This document shows positions 1 to 8,199 of a stretch of DNA of 33,619 bases, piece after piece. The notes under the pieces were generated by a model. It was not told the DNA's origin. It ran no database searches and saw nothing but the letters and a program-made list of their open reading frames with translations. The translations under genes were made by a program, and so were the position numbers. Source of the DNA: an uncultured Sphingomonadales bacterium (GTDB lineage Bacteria > Pseudomonadota > Alphaproteobacteria > Sphingomonadales > Sphingomonadaceae); assembly GCA_903821685.1 (NCBI GenBank), contig CAIJLW010000035.1, positions 1 through 33,619 on the forward strand, given 5' to 3'. Within the stretch, counting starts at the first letter, position 1, and the number at the start of each line of letters is the position of its first letter.

Positions 1-1226
1 AGAGGCCCCACCAACAAAGCGAGCATCAACAGGACCGCAATCGGAACCGTCGCTTTGTTAAAATATGGAGGCCCAACCGATATCTTGTCGCCCAATGCCT
101 CTGCCGCAATCGGGTAAAGCGTACCAATCAAAATGACTGCCAGAATGACGCTGAGGAATATATTATTTGCAACAATCCCGCCTTCACGGCTGAGCAGTTG
201 GAACGGCTCACCTTGCTTGACTGTCCCAATACGTAAAGCAAAAATGACGAAGGCAAGGCCTGTGTACATAAGCATTAACGCGAGAATGAACGAACCACGT
301 TCTGGGTCGACAGCAAAGGCATGAACGCTCGTCAATATCCCTGAACGCACAAGGAACGTGCCCGCCATCGACATGGCAAAGGCAACCAGCGCAAGCATGA
401 CGGTCCATGCGCGCAACGCATTGCGCGTGGCAAGAACGCTGACCGAATGCAGCAGAGCAGTTGCTGCGAGCCATGGCATCAGAGACGCGTTTTCAACGGG
501 ATCCCAAAACCACCAGCCACCCCAGCCCAATTCATAATATGCCCAGTAACTGCCTGCGGCGATACCAATTGTCAGGAAAATCCATGCCCCCAACACCCAT
601 GGCCGCATAGCGCGGGCGAAGGCTGGCCCGACCTGATTGGTGAGCAACGCGCCAACGGCGAAGGAGAATGCAATCGAAAGGCCAACATAGCCAAAATATA
701 ATGTTGGCGGGTGAAACGCGAGGCCAACGTCCTGAAGCAAAGGATTAAGGCCAGCCCCCTCGATAGGCGCAGGAACCATGCGCTCAAACGGGTTTGAGGA
801 AAACAGCAAAAATGCGAAAAAGCCGAGCGCAAGAAAACCTTGCACCGCCAACGTGGCAGACAGTGTCTTTGCCTCAATACGTTTTTCCAGAAATGCAATC
901 GCAGCGCCTGAAGCAGCCAATATAGTTACCCATAAAAGCATCGAGCCTTCATGATTACCCCAAGTGCCAGCGAGTTTGAAAATAAGTGGCTTATCGATAT
1001 GGCTGTTGTTTGCGACCAAAAGCACTGACAGATCAGTGATATAAAACAGCCACATGAGCGCAAAGAATGCAAAGGTACACAAAGCACCCTGCATATACGC
1101 AGCAGGTTTGATGAGCGGCGCCAGTTGCCCAGCCCCAGAGCGTAACAACGTTAACCCGGCAATGAACTGAAGAAGCGCCATCGACGCCGCCAGCCAAATA
1201 GCCGCTAATCCGGCTTCTGCAATCAT
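1..1226 (-). CDS. ccmF: Cytochrome c heme lyase subunit CcmF (partial, C-terminus beyond left edge)
   Basis: CcmF is the large inner-membrane subunit of the System I heme lyase, which attaches heme from holo-CcmE to apocytochrome c in the periplasm. About 408 codons are present from an ATG at 1226 (MIAEAGLAAIWLAASMALLQ); the full protein is usually about 650 residues, so the C-terminal third lies outside the window. Visible family marks are the early motif GTWGNHEGSMLLW and the heme-handling WWD motif GGWWFWDPVENASLMPW, set among many hydrophobic membrane segments. A GAGGG ribosome binding site lies just upstream of the ATG. The gene starts 27 bases after the ccmE stop, as the last visible gene of a ccmC-D-E-F operon. 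An upstream ATG near 1239-1241 is rejected because it meets a stop after five codons. Confidence 0.95.
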   Translation of the reverse strand, partial: MIAEAGLAAIWLAASMALLQFIAGLTLLRSGAGQLAPLIKPAAYMQGALCTFAFFALMWLFYITDLSVLLVANNSHIDKPLIFKLAGTWGNHEGSMLLWVTILAASGAAIAFLEKRIEAKTLSATLAVQGFLALGFFAFLLFSSNPFERMVPAPIEGAGLNPLLQDVGLAFHPPTLYFGYVGLSIAFSFAVGALLTNQVGPAFARAMRPWVLGAWIFLTIGIAAGSYWAYYELGWGGWWFWDPVENASLMPWLAATALLHSVSVLATRNALRAWTVMLALVAFAMSMAGTFLVRSGILTSVHAFAVDPERGSFILALMLMYTGLAFVIFALRIGTVKQGEPFQLLSREGGIVANNIFLSVILAVILIGTLYPIAAEALGDKISVGPPYFNKATVPIAVLLMLALLVGP

Positions 1227-1253
1227 GTGAAAGCCCTCATTTCGCCAATATCC

Positions 1254-1703
1254 TCATGGTACAAGCGTATCCTTCGTGTGTGCGGCCGCACTCATGTCAA
1301 TGTCCGCCAATTCTCTTGGCACATAGTTTTCATCATGCTTAGCAAGCAAGCTATCGGCGACAAACACGCGATCTGGTCTAAGCCGACCATCTGCAACGAC
1401 CCCGGAACCTTCTACAAACAGGTCAGGCGTAATTCCGCGATAGGCCACTTTCTGACTGCGCTCTTGGTCTTGAACCGTAAATGTTATCGAAACGCCGTCA
1501 CCGCCACGCACGATGGATCCTTTTTGCACCATGCCGCCTAACCTGATGGCTTTTCCGGGCTCGACATTGGCTGATGCCAACGTTGTAGGGGTGTAAAAAT
1601 AGGATGCCTCTTCGCGTAAGGCAGATGCGGCGATCAGGCCAGCGCCAACCAGAGCAGCAACAGCAATAACTGCCAACAGTAACCGCTGATGCTTTGGCTT
1701 CAT
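1254..1703 (-). CDS. ccmE: Periplasmic heme chaperone CcmE
   Basis: CcmE receives heme from CcmC, binds it covalently through a histidine, and passes it to the CcmF lyase. The 149-residue protein starts MKPKHQRLLLAVIAVAALVG, an N-terminal membrane anchor (about residues 7-28). A periplasmic OB-fold domain follows (RLGGMVQKGSIVRG, VAYRGITPDLFVEGSGVVADG). The heme-binding histidine is in LLAKHDENYVP near the C-terminus, in the family's usual setting. The reading frame is open further upstream, but the ATG at 1703 is chosen because it overlaps the ccmD stop in an ATGA arrangement and begins the conserved anchor. Length is typical for the family. Confidence 0.96.
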   Translation of the reverse strand: MKPKHQRLLLAVIAVAALVGAGLIAASALREEASYFYTPTTLASANVEPGKAIRLGGMVQKGSIVRGGDGVSITFTVQDQERSQKVAYRGITPDLFVEGSGVVADGRLRPDRVFVADSLLAKHDENYVPRELADIDMSAAAHTKDTLVP

Positions 1704-1831
1704 GGCCGATCCTTTAGTTCGGCAGCTGACGCCTCTGCGCGGCGCATAGACAGGTAACTTGAGACGACAAGCCAAGTCATGCAGACGCCCGTAACCGCAA
1801 AGGATGCGATGATGAATGGAGCGTGGGGCAT
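1700..1831 (-). CDS. ccmD: Heme exporter accessory protein CcmD (small membrane protein)
   Basis: This 43-residue protein is encoded between ccmC and ccmE and begins MPHAPFIIASFAVTGVCMTW. CcmD is a short single-pass protein that helps release holo-CcmE from the CcmABC complex. The sequence shows one hydrophobic span (about residues 6-27) followed by an Arg-rich cytoplasmic tail with SYLSMRRAEASAAEL, the usual CcmD pattern. Its ATG overlaps the ccmC stop by one base (TGATG), and its TGA overlaps the ccmE ATG (ATGA), so the three genes are translationally coupled. The identification rests on size, topology and position, since CcmD sequences are poorly conserved. Confidence 0.85.
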   Translation of the reverse strand: MPHAPFIIASFAVTGVCMTWLVVSSYLSMRRAEASAAELKDRP

Positions 1832-2547
1832 CAACCCTCCGCCATCCGGCGCATCCGCGCCTCGATCCGCATTTCCGCAAGAGCAGCGCGCATCCGCATC
1901 AACACCAGTGCGCCGAACAATAGACTGAAACCGGCAACGGCCACAAACAAGGGCGCCAGATAGGCAGAATCAATCGATGATCCACCCAAGGTGATGCTTG
2001 CCTTTTGGTGCTGGCTTTCCCACCAGATGACCGAGCGGTTGATGATAGGGATGTTGATTGCACCAATGATCCCGAAAACTGCAGCAACACGACTGGTATC
2101 GCCTTTGTTGCTCGACGCATTGGATAACGCAATATACCCGAGATATAAAAAGAAGAGCACAAGCATTGATGTAAGCCGGCCATCCCAAACCCACCAAGTT
2201 CCCCAAGTGGGTCGCCCCCATATCGACCCCGTAATGAGGCAAATCGCCGCAAAGGTCGCTCCGGGAACCGCGATTGCACGGGCAGACACGCCCGCCAACG
2301 GGTGACGCCACACCAATTGGACAATGCTCGCAATGGCAATGCCAGTCCATCCCCCCATGCCGAGCCAAGCGGCAGGGACATGAACAAAAATGATCTTGAC
2401 TGTGTCCCCCATCAACCGCTCAGTCGGCGTGAAGAACAGCCCCCAAATACAGGCAGCAAGCGTCAGGATAAGCCCGAGCCAGAACAAAGCCGGGGTAAGT
2501 GGCCTTGCGATACGCAAAAAACGGGCTGGGTTGGCGAAACGGTGCAT
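1831..2547 (-). CDS. ccmC: Heme exporter/handling protein CcmC
   Basis: CcmC presents heme at the periplasmic face of the membrane for attachment to CcmE. The 238-residue protein has about six hydrophobic segments and the tryptophan-rich WWD motif WGTWWVWDGRLTSMLVLF in the second periplasmic loop. Flanking histidines for heme ligation are visible in IIFVHVPAAWLGM and in WWESQHQKASI. Length matches the family (about 240). The gene starts 52 bases downstream of the stop of the amino acid dehydrogenase gene in the same direction, so read-through is possible. The ABC components ccmA and ccmB are not in the window. Confidence 0.95.
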   Translation of the reverse strand: MHRFANPARFLRIARPLTPALFWLGLILTLAACIWGLFFTPTERLMGDTVKIIFVHVPAAWLGMGGWTGIAIASIVQLVWRHPLAGVSARAIAVPGATFAAICLITGSIWGRPTWGTWWVWDGRLTSMLVLFFLYLGYIALSNASSNKGDTSRVAAVFGIIGAINIPIINRSVIWWESQHQKASITLGGSSIDSAYLAPLFVAVAGFSLLFGALVLMRMRAALAEMRIEARMRRMAEG

Positions 2548-2599
2548 ATCTAGGGCGGGTCCTTAGCACTGTAAAAGCGTTAGGCCAACGAATTTGGCA

Positions 2600-3634
2600 T
2601 CACCTACCGATAAGTTTTTGCGCCATATTGTCTGCAACTTCAGCCGGTGTTTTACCGCCCAAATCGCTTTCCGCCCAGATAGCCGCCAACCGCTCGGAAA
2701 TGGCGTTAATGCGGCGATTGATTTCTGCATCGTCGGCATTTTCAATGTGGCGCAAAACGTTGATAATGCCGCCAGCGTTGACGACATAATCAGGGGCATA
2801 TAAAATACCGCGATCGGCCAGCATGCGCCCCTCACGCCCCGTCGCAAGCTGATTATTTGCGCCACCGGCAACCGCACGCACTTTTAACGCAGACACGCTC
2901 GCTTCAGTTAGTATCGCACCTAATGCGCACGGGCTGAAGATATCCGCTTCGACATTCATAATGTCAGTTGCAGCTACGCTTTTTCCGCCCAGCTCAACCG
3001 CAAGGTCTGCGGCACGCTGTGCATCTACGTCAGCGAGTGTCAGCTTAGCCCCATGATCTGCAAGGTAACGGGCAAGACCGCCACCAACACTGCCCACGCC
3101 CTGAATAGCGACGTGAACGCCCGACATGTCATCTGTACCCAACGCATGTTTGGCTGCTGCCTGAACCCCTAGAAACACGCCACGTGCTGTGTAAGGACCG
3201 GGATCACCGCCTTGGTCAGGCAGCCCGGCGACATGCGAGGTGACCTTCGACAGCGACACCATATCCGCCTCAGACATGCCGACATCCTGCGCAGTAATGT
3301 ATTTGCCGCCTAGTGAATCTACCGCGCGGGCAAATGCATCAAGCATATCCTGCGGTTTAGTGCGCGCAGGGTTGGCAAGAATGACAGCCTTGCCGCCACC
3401 TGCAGAAAGCCCTGCCATCGCATTTTTGTAGCTCATTCCGCGCGATAGGCGCAGGGCATCAGTGACCGCAGCTTGCGAGTCCGCATAATGCCAAAAGCGC
3501 GTTCCACCTGCTGCCGGCCCCAAATAGGTCGAATGTACAGCGATTATTGCCTTAAGACCGGTGGCGCGGTCATCAAACACGTGAACGGCTTCGTGCGAGT
3601 CAAAATCAGGCAAGTCCCAAATAGCGGGCATCAT
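2600..3634 (-). CDS. Leu/Phe/Val-type amino acid dehydrogenase (Glu/Leu/Phe/Val dehydrogenase family)
   Basis: This is a predicted NAD(P)-dependent oxidative deaminase of a hydrophobic amino acid, giving a 2-oxo acid and ammonia. From the ATG at 3634 it has 344 residues, close to leucine dehydrogenases. The N-terminal catalytic domain has RGMSYKNAMAGLSAGGGKAV; K70 and K82 fit the substrate-binding and catalytic lysines of leucine dehydrogenase. AQDVGMSEADM follows. The C-terminal Rossmann domain has the dinucleotide motif GVGSVGGGLARYL. An AGGGGA site precedes a double ATG (3634 and 3631), so either may start; the longer frame to 3661 lacks support. The exact substrate (Leu, Phe or Val) cannot be read from sequence alone. 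The role is probably branched-chain or aromatic amino acid catabolism. Confidence 0.88.
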   Translation of the reverse strand: MMPAIWDLPDFDSHEAVHVFDDRATGLKAIIAVHSTYLGPAAGGTRFWHYADSQAAVTDALRLSRGMSYKNAMAGLSAGGGKAVILANPARTKPQDMLDAFARAVDSLGGKYITAQDVGMSEADMVSLSKVTSHVAGLPDQGGDPGPYTARGVFLGVQAAAKHALGTDDMSGVHVAIQGVGSVGGGLARYLADHGAKLTLADVDAQRAADLAVELGGKSVAATDIMNVEADIFSPCALGAILTEASVSALKVRAVAGGANNQLATGREGRMLADRGILYAPDYVVNAGGIINVLRHIENADDAEINRRINAISERLAAIWAESDLGGKTPAEVADNMAQKLIGR

Positions 3635-3742
3635 GCATTCCCCTGTGCGAAAATGCCGCATTGCGGCTTCGGAATCAAATTACGAGAACGTGTAATAATA
3701 TTACGCGCCTGAAATGTCATTCAGAATATGGAGGGAGATAAA

Positions 3743-3820
3743 TGGGGCGACCGAGGGGTCTTGAACCCCCGACCTCTGGTACCACAAACCAGCGCTCTAA
3801 CCAACTGAGCTACGATCGCC
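3743..3820 (-). tRNA. tRNA-His (anticodon GTG)
   Basis: A full cloverleaf can be drawn on the minus strand. The acceptor stem is GCGATCG with CGGTCGC, the D-arm GCTCAGTTGGTTAGAGC, the anticodon stem CTGGT/ACCAG with loop TTGTGGT (anticodon GTG), and the T-arm has loop TTCAAGA. CCA is encoded at 3743-3745. Base 73 is C (3746), and the base before G1 is a G (3820), the G-1:C73 pair that is the usual identity element of bacterial tRNA-His. The gene lies between rpmE and the amino acid dehydrogenase gene. Confidence 0.96.
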
Positions 3821-3873
3821 ATAGCGTCACTGAGGCAGACGCGCTCCTATTCTTTAGCCTTAAAATTACCCTA

Positions 3874-3893
3874 TGCCGGGCGTCAACCCGGCA
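3874..3893. repeat. REP-like palindrome downstream of rpmE (possible terminator)
   Basis: A 7-bp GC-rich inverted repeat, TGCCGGG / CCCGGCA with a 6-base loop, lies 12 bases after the rpmE stop and before tRNA-His. On the rpmE strand it is followed by only a short T-rich stretch (TAATTTT), so it is a weak intrinsic terminator at best. Its core closely resembles the palindrome at 27766-27797, which suggests both belong to one dispersed intergenic repeat family. Confidence 0.55.
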
Positions 3894-3904
3894 CATGGAT
3901 ATTT

Positions 3905-4132
3905 TTACTTTTTGAGGCTGAGGCCACCAAAACGCTTGTTAAACTGGGCAACGCGGCCACCAGTGTCAAGCATACGGCCTGATCCACCGGTCCATGCTGG
4001 ATGCGAGGTTGGATCGATATCCAATGCCAACGTGTCGCCTTCCTTGCCCCAGGTAGAGCGCGTTTCGAAGACGGTTCCGTCGGTCATCTGCACCTTGATC
4101 ATGTGATAATCGGGGTGAATGTCGGCTTTCAT
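3905..4132 (-). CDS. rpmE: 50S ribosomal protein L31 (zinc-free type)
   Basis: The 75-residue protein begins [20 protein letters not shown], the signature N-terminus of bacterial L31, and contains [13 protein letters not shown] and the C-terminal FNKRFGG. The four cysteines of the zinc-ribbon form are absent (no Cys at all), so it is the C-minus type. L31 bridges the two ribosomal subunits at the central protuberance. A strong AAAGGA site precedes the ATG. The leader contains a 5-bp hairpin (4155-4169, CCGGT/ACCGG), whose significance is unknown. The neighbours are fabZ upstream (154-base gap) and tRNA-His downstream. Confidence 0.95.
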   Translation of the reverse strand: MKADIHPDYHMIKVQMTDGTVFETRSTWGKEGDTLALDIDPTSHPAWTGGSGRMLDTGGRVAQFNKRFGGLSLKK

Positions 4133-4286
4133 ACATAATTCCTTTGCTCAGCCACCGGTTTCCGACCGGAAGCCCTAAATTCGGAAGCGCCGCGCATAGC
4201 GGGCACGCTTAAAGAAGGCAAGAACTGACTGTTAAAAATAACCGCAGCGTTCAGGCCGAGTTACGCTTTGGGCTAGGCCCTGCCGT

Positions 4287-4748
4287 TTAAGCCGGAGGCT
4301 CAGCAATCATCGCCATAAACTCGGCTTCAGCAGCGACCTGGTCGCCAACCATAGCGCGTCCGGCGAATTTGCAGACGCGCGCGCGCTTTTGGACAAACGT
4401 GACATGAAGATGTAAAAGACAGCCAGGTTCGACGGGCGCACGGAACTTGGCATTGTCAATCGACATGAAATACACAAGCTTACCTGAGCCTATAAGACCA
4501 AGGCTTTCCATCGCCAAAACACCAGCCGCTTGGGCAAGTGCCTCAACAATCATTACGCCGGGCATGATAGGCCTTCCAGGAAAATGGCCCTGAAAGAACC
4601 CTTCATTCATAGTCACGGCCTTGACGGCGCAAATCCGCTCGTCAGGAACGAGCTCTTCTACCCGATCGACTAAAAGCATGGGGTAACGGTGCGGAAGCAC
4701 CGCCATCACCCTGCGGACGTCGTAATTGCTGTAATCGTTACCCGACAT
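4287..4748 (-). CDS. fabZ: 3-hydroxyacyl-[acyl-carrier-protein] dehydratase FabZ
   Basis: FabZ removes water from 3-hydroxyacyl-ACP in fatty acid elongation. The 153-residue hot-dog-fold protein contains [15 protein letters not shown], then the catalytic histidine in [15 protein letters not shown] (H55) and the catalytic glutamate in [13 protein letters not shown] (E69). Length is typical. It starts 5 bases after the skp stop, as the last gene of the rpsB-to-fabZ cluster. In most Gram-negatives this position sits between lpxD and lpxA of lipid A synthesis. Here lpxD is missing before it and lpxA/lpxB after it, and rpmE follows instead. Confidence 0.96.
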   Translation of the reverse strand: MSGNDYSNYDVRRVMAVLPHRYPMLLVDRVEELVPDERICAVKAVTMNEGFFQGHFPGRPIMPGVMIVEALAQAAGVLAMESLGLIGSGKLVYFMSIDNAKFRAPVEPGCLLHLHVTFVQKRARVCKFAGRAMVGDQVAAEAEFMAMIAEPPA

Positions 4749-4753
4749 GCAGA

Positions 4754-5446
4754 TTAACGGCTGTCAGGTTGTGCAGCAGCAGATGCCGGTGACTGAGCAG
4801 CGGCGGCCTGCGCTTGTGCTTGTTGTGACGCGTTGTTAATCAACTGCTGGATTTGCTGGTACAGCGTTCCAATCTGGCGCGAAGGACGCCAACCGGCTGG
4901 CGGTGTGATCGTGACGGCAGGCAATAGCTTATCGAGTTCAGCCGTAATTGCAGTCGTCACATCAACCGATTCTGGCGCCCAAACAAATGCGTCCGGAGCG
5001 AGGATGACGTTGATGCGCTTGGCCGTGATAACAGCCTGCTGTGCCGCTTCATATTTCAGGGCAATCTGCTCGATGGAATATAGCTGTGCAAGGATAACCG
5101 GATCCTGAAGCGCGCTCATTTCCTTTTGCTTCGCGTCAATCTGCGCAAGCAACGGGTTTTTTGCCTTAATCGCAACATCGAGCTCGGCCTGCGTCAGTTC
5201 TTTGTTCTTGTCGGTATCAAGCTGCGCATTCAGGTTGTTGATTTCTTGACGCTTTGTTTGAAGCTGCTGCGATACGGCCGCATATTGCGTGCCGATCTGC
5301 TGATACGCAGCGCCCAGCGCCTTTGAACGCAAGATAGCGACTGCCGTGTCTGACGTTGCGATACCCGAAACCTGAGCAGATGCTGGTGCAGTGATAACCA
5401 ATGCGGACAAAAGAGCGGCCACAAGGGCGGTGTTACGAATATTCAT
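4754..5446 (-). CDS. skp: OmpH/Skp-family periplasmic chaperone (extended form)
   Basis: Skp/OmpH proteins hold unfolded outer-membrane proteins on their way to the BamA machine. From the ATG at 5446 the protein has 230 residues and begins with a signal peptide, [20 protein letters not shown], with likely cleavage after APASA. A charged, Gln-rich helical region with coiled-coil character follows ([18 protein letters not shown], about residues 55-110). It is longer than E. coli Skp (about 161 residues) and ends in a low-complexity Ala/Gln-rich tail ([18 protein letters not shown]). The ATG overlaps the bamA stop (TAATG), which fixes the start; the open frame extending to 5590 lies inside bamA. 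Coupling to bamA fits the role. Confidence 0.88.
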   Translation of the reverse strand: MNIRNTALVAALLSALVITAPASAQVSGIATSDTAVAILRSKALGAAYQQIGTQYAAVSQQLQTKRQEINNLNAQLDTDKNKELTQAELDVAIKAKNPLLAQIDAKQKEMSALQDPVILAQLYSIEQIALKYEAAQQAVITAKRINVILAPDAFVWAPESVDVTTAITAELDKLLPAVTITPPAGWRPSRQIGTLYQQIQQLINNASQQAQAQAAAAQSPASAAAQPDSR

Positions 5447-8097
5447 TAGAATTGTGTCCCTACGTTGAAAGTAAATAATTTGGTGTCGTCGCCCGGCTGT
5501 TTTAGCAGAGCACGCGCTATATCGATCCTGAATGGACCAAATGGTGAGTTCCAGTTTACGCCGAATCCAACCGACAGCCGCGGCTTCCATGTGTCGCCGA
5601 GGAATTCTTCTTTGAACCGGAACGCCGCGACCCGTGCAGAGCCGTCGCCATTAACTGCGGTTGTAGACGTCTGAAGTGCCCCAGCACTATCGACAAAATA
5701 GTATAGCAGTCCACCTTGTGTGCCATCTGCCAATACTTCGCGTTGCTGCACGCTCTGCAGGACTGGCCGCGTAACGTCGAACACCGATCCAACATCGACA
5801 AACAGAGACGGACGCAGGCCCAACTCCTTTGCGCCGCTACCCAATGGGATCTGCAATTCTGCACGGCCCATATAATAGAAGCGACCACCAATGGCATCGT
5901 CTTGGATCTGGTTGCGGTCGGTAATCGGGTTATTAACCGCGACGCCGTTCACAATCTTGCCTTCCTGAAAAATACGCTGGACACGCGGCCCTACACCGCG
6001 AATATCGAAACCGCGCATTTGCGGCTCACCCAAATAGAAGCGATCTGTTAAACGGACATCGTCAATCCCCGCCAGTCCGCGGTTTTCCAACGGATGAATA
6101 TACCCGCTCTCAAACGACAAACCGAAAACGAAATTACCAAACGGCTTCCAATATTTGTCAGCGTTAATTCGGGTTTTGATATATTTGACGCTGCCACCAA
6201 GCCCTGCGAAATCCTGGCTGACACCCAAGCTTTGGCCACGGGTTGGACGGATCCGGTTATCCCGGTCATCATATAACAATGTGTAGCCCAGCGACGACGT
6301 CAGGCGCTTACCGATAGCATCACAGAGAAAGCGCCCTGCGAGGGTAGGGTCACAGGTCGGCGGATTTCCGGAAAAAAATGTGTTTTCATCAAGTGTAATA
6401 TCGTCTTGGCTTAAGCCGTACCGTGCCTGAAAATAAATATATTCGTTGACCGGTACGCCAAGACGCAACTGGAAGCCTGTTGTTGCCTGCTGGTAGGTCG
6501 TGTTGCGCTGGTTATTGAAGAAGTTAAAGCTGTTTAAATCACGGCGGAATATGTCGCCTGAAATCGCCATCGAACGGTCAAACAGATACGGCTCCGTAAA
6601 TCCAATTTCTGCTGATTTCGAATAAGACGAATAGGAAATGTTGGTTCGTAATTCTTGGCCAAGACCGCGAAAGTTACGCTGGCGGATTGACCCTTGAAAG
6701 ATGAAGTTTTCAATCGAGGAGAAGCCGGCTGATAGTGACAGCTCCCCAGTCGCTTTTTCTTCGATATTGGTGGTTAGAACGATGCGGTCAGGCGCACTGC
6801 CCTGCGCTTGTTCGACTTCCAGATCTTCCTGAAAATAGCCAAGTGACTTGATGCGCTCTGCAGTCCGCTTCACCTGAATGCTGTTAAAGGCGTCGCCTTC
6901 GTTCAGGCGGAATTCGCGGCGAACGACCTTGTCTTGGGTCAGCGTGTTGCCGTTAATGTCGACGCGCTCCACGAAAACGCGCGGTGATTCCGCAACGTTA
7001 AACGTAATGCCCATCGTCAACGTTTCTTTGTTTCTCTGGAAATCCGGGTTCACGTCGGCAAAGGCATAACCAAATAAACCAGCCGTTTCGGATAGGCTCT
7101 CTACCGTGTCTTCAACCATTTTTGCGTCGTAGTAATCGCCTTTTTTCATGCGCAACGTGGCTGTTAGACGACCTGAGTCGAAATCGCGGATTTGGCTTTC
7201 TACTTTCACATCGCCAAATCTATAACGGTCACCTTCTTCAACCACATAGGTGATGATGAAGTCTTGCTTATCAGGGGTGAGTTCGGCCACCGCCGAAACA
7301 ACGCGGAAATCGGCATAGCCCTGGGTCAGGTAAAATTGGCGCAATTTCTGCTGATCGAACGCCAAGCGGTCTGGATCGTAGCTGGTGCCTGAGCTGAAGA
7401 AGCGGTAAAAACGCGCTTGCTTGGTAACCATCTCACCGCGCAGTTGACCATCGGAAAACTTGTCGTTGCCGATGATATTGATCTGTTGAACCTTGGACTT
7501 TGGCCCTTCGGTAATTTCAAACACAATATCAACACGGTTTTGGTCAAGCTGAACCAACTTTGGTTCAACAACCGCAGCGAAGCGCCCTTGACGTTTGTAT
7601 AACTCGACAATGCGTGCAACGTCAGCTCGTACCTTAGACCGCGAATAAATCTGACGAGGTGCAAGCTTTATCTCAGGTTCAATCTTGTCATTCTTGATGC
7701 GCTTATTGCCTTCAAGAATGATGCGGTTCACAACTGGGTTTTCTCGCACTTCAATGACGACCGCGCCGGAATTGTTGCGCACGGAGACATCTGCGAACAA
7801 TTCTGTCGCGTAGAGGTCCTTAAGTGCCTGGTCGGCAGATACCTGAGCCCATTGTTGGCCGGTGCGTAACCGGATATAAGACCGCACAGTATCCGCTTCG
7901 AGGCGCTGCGTTCCGACAACGGTGATGGATTGGATAGTCTCGGCAGGTGCCGCTGCCTTAGGCTGGGCGACTGGCATGGCGGGTGCAGCTTGCGCAAAAG
8001 CCGGTGTCATGCTGCCCGTCGCTGCAAGCGCAGTCGAACTCATCAAAAATACGCCAAAGCTTTTGAGGTTGCCGAGAGGTCTACTTTTCATTGTCAT
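5446..8097 (-). CDS. bamA: Outer membrane protein assembly factor BamA
   Basis: BamA folds and inserts beta-barrel proteins into the outer membrane. From the ATG at 8097 it has 883 residues. A signal peptide (MTMKSRPLGNLKSFGVFLMS...AFAQ) is followed by five POTRA domains (about residues 55-465, for example IQSITVVGTQRLEADTVRSY and VFVERVDINGNTLTQDKV). The C-terminal 16-strand barrel contains the late motif RGFDIRGVGPRV and ends in phenylalanine (FTFNVGTQF), the barrel assembly signal. Two ATGs (8097, 8091) are possible; no strong Shine-Dalgarno is visible for either. It lies between rseP (102-base gap) and skp (1-base overlap), the classical order. It may be slightly longer than E. coli BamA (810). 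Confidence 0.96.
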   Translation of the reverse strand: MTMKSRPLGNLKSFGVFLMSSTALAATGSMTPAFAQAAPAMPVAQPKAAAPAETIQSITVVGTQRLEADTVRSYIRLRTGQQWAQVSADQALKDLYATELFADVSVRNNSGAVVIEVRENPVVNRIILEGNKRIKNDKIEPEIKLAPRQIYSRSKVRADVARIVELYKRQGRFAAVVEPKLVQLDQNRVDIVFEITEGPKSKVQQINIIGNDKFSDGQLRGEMVTKQARFYRFFSSGTSYDPDRLAFDQQKLRQFYLTQGYADFRVVSAVAELTPDKQDFIITYVVEEGDRYRFGDVKVESQIRDFDSGRLTATLRMKKGDYYDAKMVEDTVESLSETAGLFGYAFADVNPDFQRNKETLTMGITFNVAESPRVFVERVDINGNTLTQDKVVRREFRLNEGDAFNSIQVKRTAERIKSLGYFQEDLEVEQAQGSAPDRIVLTTNIEEKATGELSLSAGFSSIENFIFQGSIRQRNFRGLGQELRTNISYSSYSKSAEIGFTEPYLFDRSMAISGDIFRRDLNSFNFFNNQRNTTYQQATTGFQLRLGVPVNEYIYFQARYGLSQDDITLDENTFFSGNPPTCDPTLAGRFLCDAIGKRLTSSLGYTLLYDDRDNRIRPTRGQSLGVSQDFAGLGGSVKYIKTRINADKYWKPFGNFVFGLSFESGYIHPLENRGLAGIDDVRLTDRFYLGEPQMRGFDIRGVGPRVQRIFQEGKIVNGVAVNNPITDRNQIQDDAIGGRFYYMGRAELQIPLGSGAKELGLRPSLFVDVGSVFDVTRPVLQSVQQREVLADGTQGGLLYYFVDSAGALQTSTTAVNGDGSARVAAFRFKEEFLGDTWKPRLSVGFGVNWNSPFGPFRIDIARALLKQPGDDTKLFTFNVGTQF

Positions 8098-8199
8098 CCG
8101 ATCTGATGTCCGGCCGCCACCGGGCGTTGGCAAACTGCCGCTAAAATCTTTTTTGCGTCCCTGCCCGATGCAGCGCGCGCAATCAAGTATGCAATGCCC

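Noticed and set aside
3743-3820. tRNA-His as an integration site for a genomic island
   Set aside because: No integrase gene, no repeated tRNA 3' end, and the flanking genes are core.
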